Below, piece after piece: positions 61,601 through 64,000 of a DNA stretch of 64,000 nt (its first letter is position 1; each line of letters begins with the position of its first letter). A program made the position numbers and the translations under genes. The stretch is taken from contig NC_092362.1 in the NCBI RefSeq assembly GCF_030848805.1, positions 23,483,308 to 23,547,307 on the forward strand, written 5' to 3'. Under the pieces are notes generated by a model. The model was not told where the DNA came from, made no database searches, and saw nothing but the letters and a program-made list of their open reading frames with translations. This DNA is from Temnothorax longispinosus. Lineage: Eukaryota; Arthropoda; Insecta; Hymenoptera; Formicidae.

Positions 61601-63523
61601 CTGCGATAGTTCGGCAAACGAACGTCGCATTCGCAAAAGTAAAAACATAAGCATGGAGAAATTAGAGTAGAAAAAACGAGCAAGCTCGAGATCATCGAGA
61701 AAAGCGTGAAACTATTGTTTTACCGTTCAATCCAGAATTGGATTTCGACACGTTGGAATTCTGGTGGGATTCCGGTGTATCCGAGGGCTCTGACTTCCAT
61801 GACGGGAGAGTATCACCTGGCGGTGCCAAACCTGCTTGAAATTTAGAAAGAGGCACCTATTTATAAATGGCTAACCAAAAAGATGACAATCGTCAATTTA
61901 TTTGTCATAGTTTGCATGAAAGTATGTCTATCGTCAAATTTTTGTAATTAAAATAGTGTTAAAGAAAAATTTAATTGCTTAGAAAAATATATCGCATTGC
62001 ATAATAATATCAGGTCGTAAGTCTTAAAGAAAAATCCGCATCATAGATACTTAAACGTCATAGTAAACAATATTGCGCGTCTCAAAGCAGTCACGTATCA
62101 AGCAAACATGCGTGCGGACGAAAGATGAAGCGACGCGTCGACGAGGAGGCATAGGAGGAATACGGAAGTGCGAGAAGGGAGCAAAAACTGAAAGAGATGG
62201 TAGTTCAACTTCCGAGAGAGAGGAAAAAAATAAAGAGAGGACAAAGCGTGCAGTGCGGGAAGGCTGAATTCAGGGTCAAGGATGACAGTCAGATTCGTTT
62301 CATGTATGAACTCTCCATGTATGAATTCGAAACGCAACCATGGTGAATCACGGCTGCTATTTCGAACAGTCCTCTCGAATATATATGTGACACGTATACG
62401 TATGTGTCAGAGAAGAGAACATCATTGGAGTAAGCTCCGGTATGTAATCGAAACGTTTCTGCGTGAAAAGTTTTGTCCAGAGTGAAAAGCAAGAAAGAGA
62501 AACACAAGGGAGAATGGAGGAAGAAAAGAAAATGAAATTAAAATGAAGAAGTAAAAAAGACGTAGCTCGTGGAGGTTCAAAAGGATTGTACAGGAGATGC
62601 TGGATCGTTTTAGTGTAAAACCAAAGGGATGCCTCCAATTTCAAAGCTTACCTTCGTCTTTGTGCATGTGCTGCTGATGACACGTGACTTCCACGACACG
62701 AGTGTGTCACGCTGCAAATACATTGCACGCATATGTCTTTTGTTGCGGCGTGTGATATTGTCTTCGTACGAAGTTTATGCGATGCAATCGTGTTAGAAGG
62801 TAAAAAGGCGTGTGACAATAACATGCGAATTAAAAATACATGGTTGCATAATCCTTTTATCACGAACGTGAACGTGCGTTGATGAAAACGTCGATTTCCT
62901 GATGATAGAGATACGTACTGACGCAGAATGCGTGCAAGACATTAAAACAACGAACGATTATCTTTGAAAAAGTTGTTCACGTAATTGCAAGATACAAATA
63001 TCATTTATGAATCGGGAAATAGAAAGTCTCGATCATCTTTTTGAAGAATTCTTCGTTTTATATGTAAAGAATAGAGAGAATACAGCGAACATGTGCAGTG
63101 TTCTTATAATATTTCGTCTAGAATATTTTTTAAATATATTTTATTGTAATCATGAATATGTCTTATGCCCACAATACTTTATCAATATCAATAATCATAT
63201 CTAAAAATTATTTGACTGCTAAAGCATGCCAAAATATTTTCAATCAAGCACATTAATTTTGTTGCATAAATACCTGAAGAAGGGTTATGACCCTGAAGAC
63301 TCAGTCCTTGCTGCAACAGATATTGCCTTTGCGTGATCTGCAGTTGCTGTATCAGCTGCTGCTGCTGAATCGCTAGTTGCTGGAGAGGCGCCGATGCCTT
63401 CTTCTTGTCCGCCGTTTGCAATAAATGCGTCTGTTGAAATAAGTTCAGCTGCAATTGTTCCTGCAGTTGCTGCATTGCCTGCTCCAGTTGTTTTTTGTTG
63501 AGTTCCGCGAGTTGATGCTGATG
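43357..63523 (-). CDS. FoxP: Forkhead box P transcription factor (5' end outside window)
   Basis: Twelve minus-strand exons join in phase to 600 aa plus stop: 63523-63274, 61831-61724, 61600-61426, 59968-59782, 58532-58229, 56207-56163, 55118-55042, 54536-54435, 50938-50808, 44669-44594, 44302-44205, 43606-43357. In order: a Gln-rich coiled region; a C2H2 zinc finger (CKWPGC..H..H, C-x4-C-x12-H-x4-H); the FoxP leucine zipper ([16 protein letters not shown]); RRRISDK; a forkhead domain beginning [12 protein letters not shown]; and an acidic tail with EDIAEDLSM. Family: FoxP proteins dimerise through the zipper and repress or activate neural genes; in flies and bees they affect motor learning and decision timing. 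A second forkhead exon (48481-48660) gives a 475-aa alternative product in this window. Upstream exons are not assigned with confidence. Confidence 0.94.
48481..48660 (-). CDS. FoxP: FoxP alternative forkhead exon B with its own stop
   Basis: After TATACAG it starts [13 protein letters not shown] and continues through [15 protein letters not shown] to a Pro-rich end and TAA (59 codons plus stop). It replaces the second half of the forkhead domain of exon 50808-50938. The recognition helix has Thr where the canonical exon has His (RHNLSLHK versus RTNLSLHK). The tail [12 protein letters not shown] contains an AT-hook core (RGRP with basic neighbours). Drosophila FoxP is known to have two such isoforms; orthology is inferred. 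The product lacks the acidic C-terminus. Confidence 0.88.
   Translation of the reverse strand, partial: NAIRTNLSLHKCFVRYEDDFGSFWMVDDAEFVKRRHLSRGRPRKYDPTPSPTPPHLSAQ
50808..50938 (-). CDS. FoxP: FoxP canonical forkhead exon A
   Basis: It starts [13 protein letters not shown] and runs through [15 protein letters not shown] to RACSTTG at a GTACGT donor in phase 2, matching the next acceptor at 44669. The frame stays open for about 240 nt beyond the donor to a TAG at 50567, so retention of this intron would give an alternative C-terminus. Confidence 0.9.
51064..51111. repeat. (GTAT)n microsatellite in FoxP intron
   Basis: About eleven GTAT units in the intron upstream of exon A on the minus strand. 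GA-rich tracts at about 44936-44995, 45650-45690 and 50640-50740 lie in neighbouring introns. Confidence 0.85.
54090..54109. repeat. Small perfect GC hairpin
   Basis: CGGGAGCC, loop TCGT, GGCTCCCG: an 8-bp perfect stem in AT-rich intron sequence. No function can be assigned. Confidence 0.6.
56163..56207 (-). CDS. FoxP: FoxP 45-nt microexon
   Basis: It has a strong pyrimidine tract and CGTGTAG acceptor, and a CAAG/GTACTG donor. It enters and leaves in phase 1 and encodes [14 protein letters not shown] between [11 protein letters not shown] and [13 protein letters not shown]. The length is a multiple of three, so it can be included or skipped without breaking the frame. Confidence 0.82.
57519..57860 (+). 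mobile_element. 3' remnant of a non-LTR retrotransposon in FoxP intron
   Basis: A 48-codon frame (57519-57665) contains [18 protein letters not shown], a C-x2-C-x7-H-x4-C zinc knuckle like those at the C-terminus of many LINE reverse-transcriptase ORFs, then a charged tail and stop. About 190 bp of possible 3' UTR follow, ending in an AT-rich tract. The reverse transcriptase itself is missing, as expected from 5' truncation. Confidence 0.55.
58960..59400. other. GC-rich noncoding block in FoxP intron
   Basis: This block in the intron between the leucine-zipper exon and the RRRISDK exon has clearly higher GC and CpG than its flanks and no exon I can justify. It contains ATTATTAATGCAAAC, an octamer/homeobox-like word. 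A regulatory element is one reading. Confidence 0.3.
61426..61600 (-). CDS. FoxP: FoxP zinc-finger exon
   Basis: It encodes a Ser/Arg linker and then [20 protein letters not shown], the two cysteines of the FoxP C2H2 finger. The histidines fall at the start of the next exon (59968-59782) in KHLNTEH, so one intron splits the finger. Confidence 0.9.
63274..63523 (-). CDS. FoxP: FoxP glutamine-rich exon
   Basis: It opens [17 protein letters not shown] and is rich in Gln and Leu with heptad-like spacing, ending GHNPSS in phase 1. The Gln runs are short, unlike the long polyQ of vertebrate FOXP2. This is the most upstream exon I assign to FoxP. Confidence 0.85.
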
Positions 63524-63876
63524 CTAAAACAAATTTGGCGGTATTAAAAAATGTAAGTATATTTTATATCACTTTATCAGCCCAATGTATTGACGTTTAT
63601 ATCGTCATTATAATATATAATTGACATAAGAAGCGAACGATTTGAGCAAAAGAAAGAACTCAATTATTTTTATTTTGTAAACATTATATTAATCATACCG
63701 TTTTCCGCATAAGTTTCCTACATATTTTCTAATTAAAAGATGTAGAGATAATTAATTGTAAATCAAACGATATCGTCGACAGCTTATTATTAAACGTCAG
63801 GGAACTGAACGTTTTGCTCTCCTGCCAAATTAGTCGGTCGGAATAAAAAAGGAGAGGAAAAAAGGGCGGCACTTAC

Positions 63877-64000
63877 GTCTTGGAATGATGAATAAATCAC
63901 GGGCGCAGATAATTCGCGGCACCAAGGGGGCAAGAAGATAGAGGGCAGTTGATGGGTAGCTCGAAGACAAACAACGAGACACAACGGCTGATGGCGATGC
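63877..64000 (-). CDS. Candidate upstream FoxP exon, cut by window edge
   Basis: An open frame ends at a consensus donor (AAGAC/GTAAGT) in phase 0, matching the acceptor at 63523, and encodes ..WCRELSAPVIYSSFQD. Phase and donor fit, but the peptide is not one I can match to FoxP. Confidence 0.25.

Noticed and set aside
62645..62725. Possible FoxP exon between 63274 and 61831, with acceptor-like TTTGCAG and a GTAAGC donor
   Set aside because: The incoming phase 1 frame meets a TGA at once, and 63274 joins 61831 perfectly without it.
1..64000. CRISPR arrays, bacterial operons, prophage or bacterial-type systems
   Set aside because: The window is eukaryotic, with spliced genes and eukaryotic repeats; the spaced repeats seen are a satellite array, not CRISPR.
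1..64000. tRNA, rRNA or snRNA genes
   Set aside because: I looked for the T-loop word GTTCRANNC with paired arms and for known small-RNA cores and found none that fold; a covariance-model scan would settle it.

Overview
This is an insect nuclear-genome window. It is AT-rich, with GC/CpG-rich islands, short introns in compact genes, many short foldback (MITE-like) elements and one 500-N scaffold gap (15994-16493). The gene content (two near-identical single-exon CYP9-type P450s, MCM9, SCAMP, PTPDC1 and FoxP) and the style of the repeats suggest Hymenoptera, plausibly an ant. That placement is inference; no sequence here names the species. All exon maps were built by eye from open frames, GT/AG sites, codon phase and remembered family alignments.

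Layout. Positions 1-491 (-) hold two candidate exons of an unrecognised gene running off the left edge. Positions 1421-10538 hold a tandem segmental duplication with an intact CYP9-like gene (1802-3337, +) and a second copy (7709-9246, +) broken by a 2-nt insertion. Between the copies lies an 882-bp TA-flanked terminal-inverted-repeat element. Positions 10540-16700 are gene-poor and repeat-rich: a ~185-bp degenerate tandem array with a nested palindromic MITE, a TAA-flanked MITE, and a foldback element interrupted by the N gap. MCM9 (16837-20128, +, 11 exons, 623 aa) has an E2F-type site just upstream. SCAMP (24435-21305, -, 8 exons, 353 aa) converges on MCM9. PTPDC1 (26580-35361, +, 9 exons, 631 aa) is head-to-head with SCAMP. 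After ~8 kb without recognised genes, FoxP (63523-43357, -, 5' end beyond the window) fills the rest.

FoxP is the most interesting locus. The second half of its forkhead domain is encoded by two alternative exons. The exon at 50808-50938 carries the canonical recognition helix and joins three further C-terminal exons. The exon at 48481-48660 has an altered recognition helix, its own stop codon and an AT-hook-like tail. A 45-nt in-frame microexon (56163-56207) sits between the RRRISDK segment and the forkhead domain, and one intron stays open after the canonical exon, allowing an intron-retention isoform.

The genes are not an operon and share no pathway: xenobiotic oxidation (CYP9), recombination-linked helicase (MCM9), vesicle membrane protein (SCAMP), dual-specificity-type phosphatase (PTPDC1) and neural transcription factor (FoxP). 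The unexplained part of the window is mostly noncoding structure: at least ten foldback elements of several families, some nested in one another or in introns.
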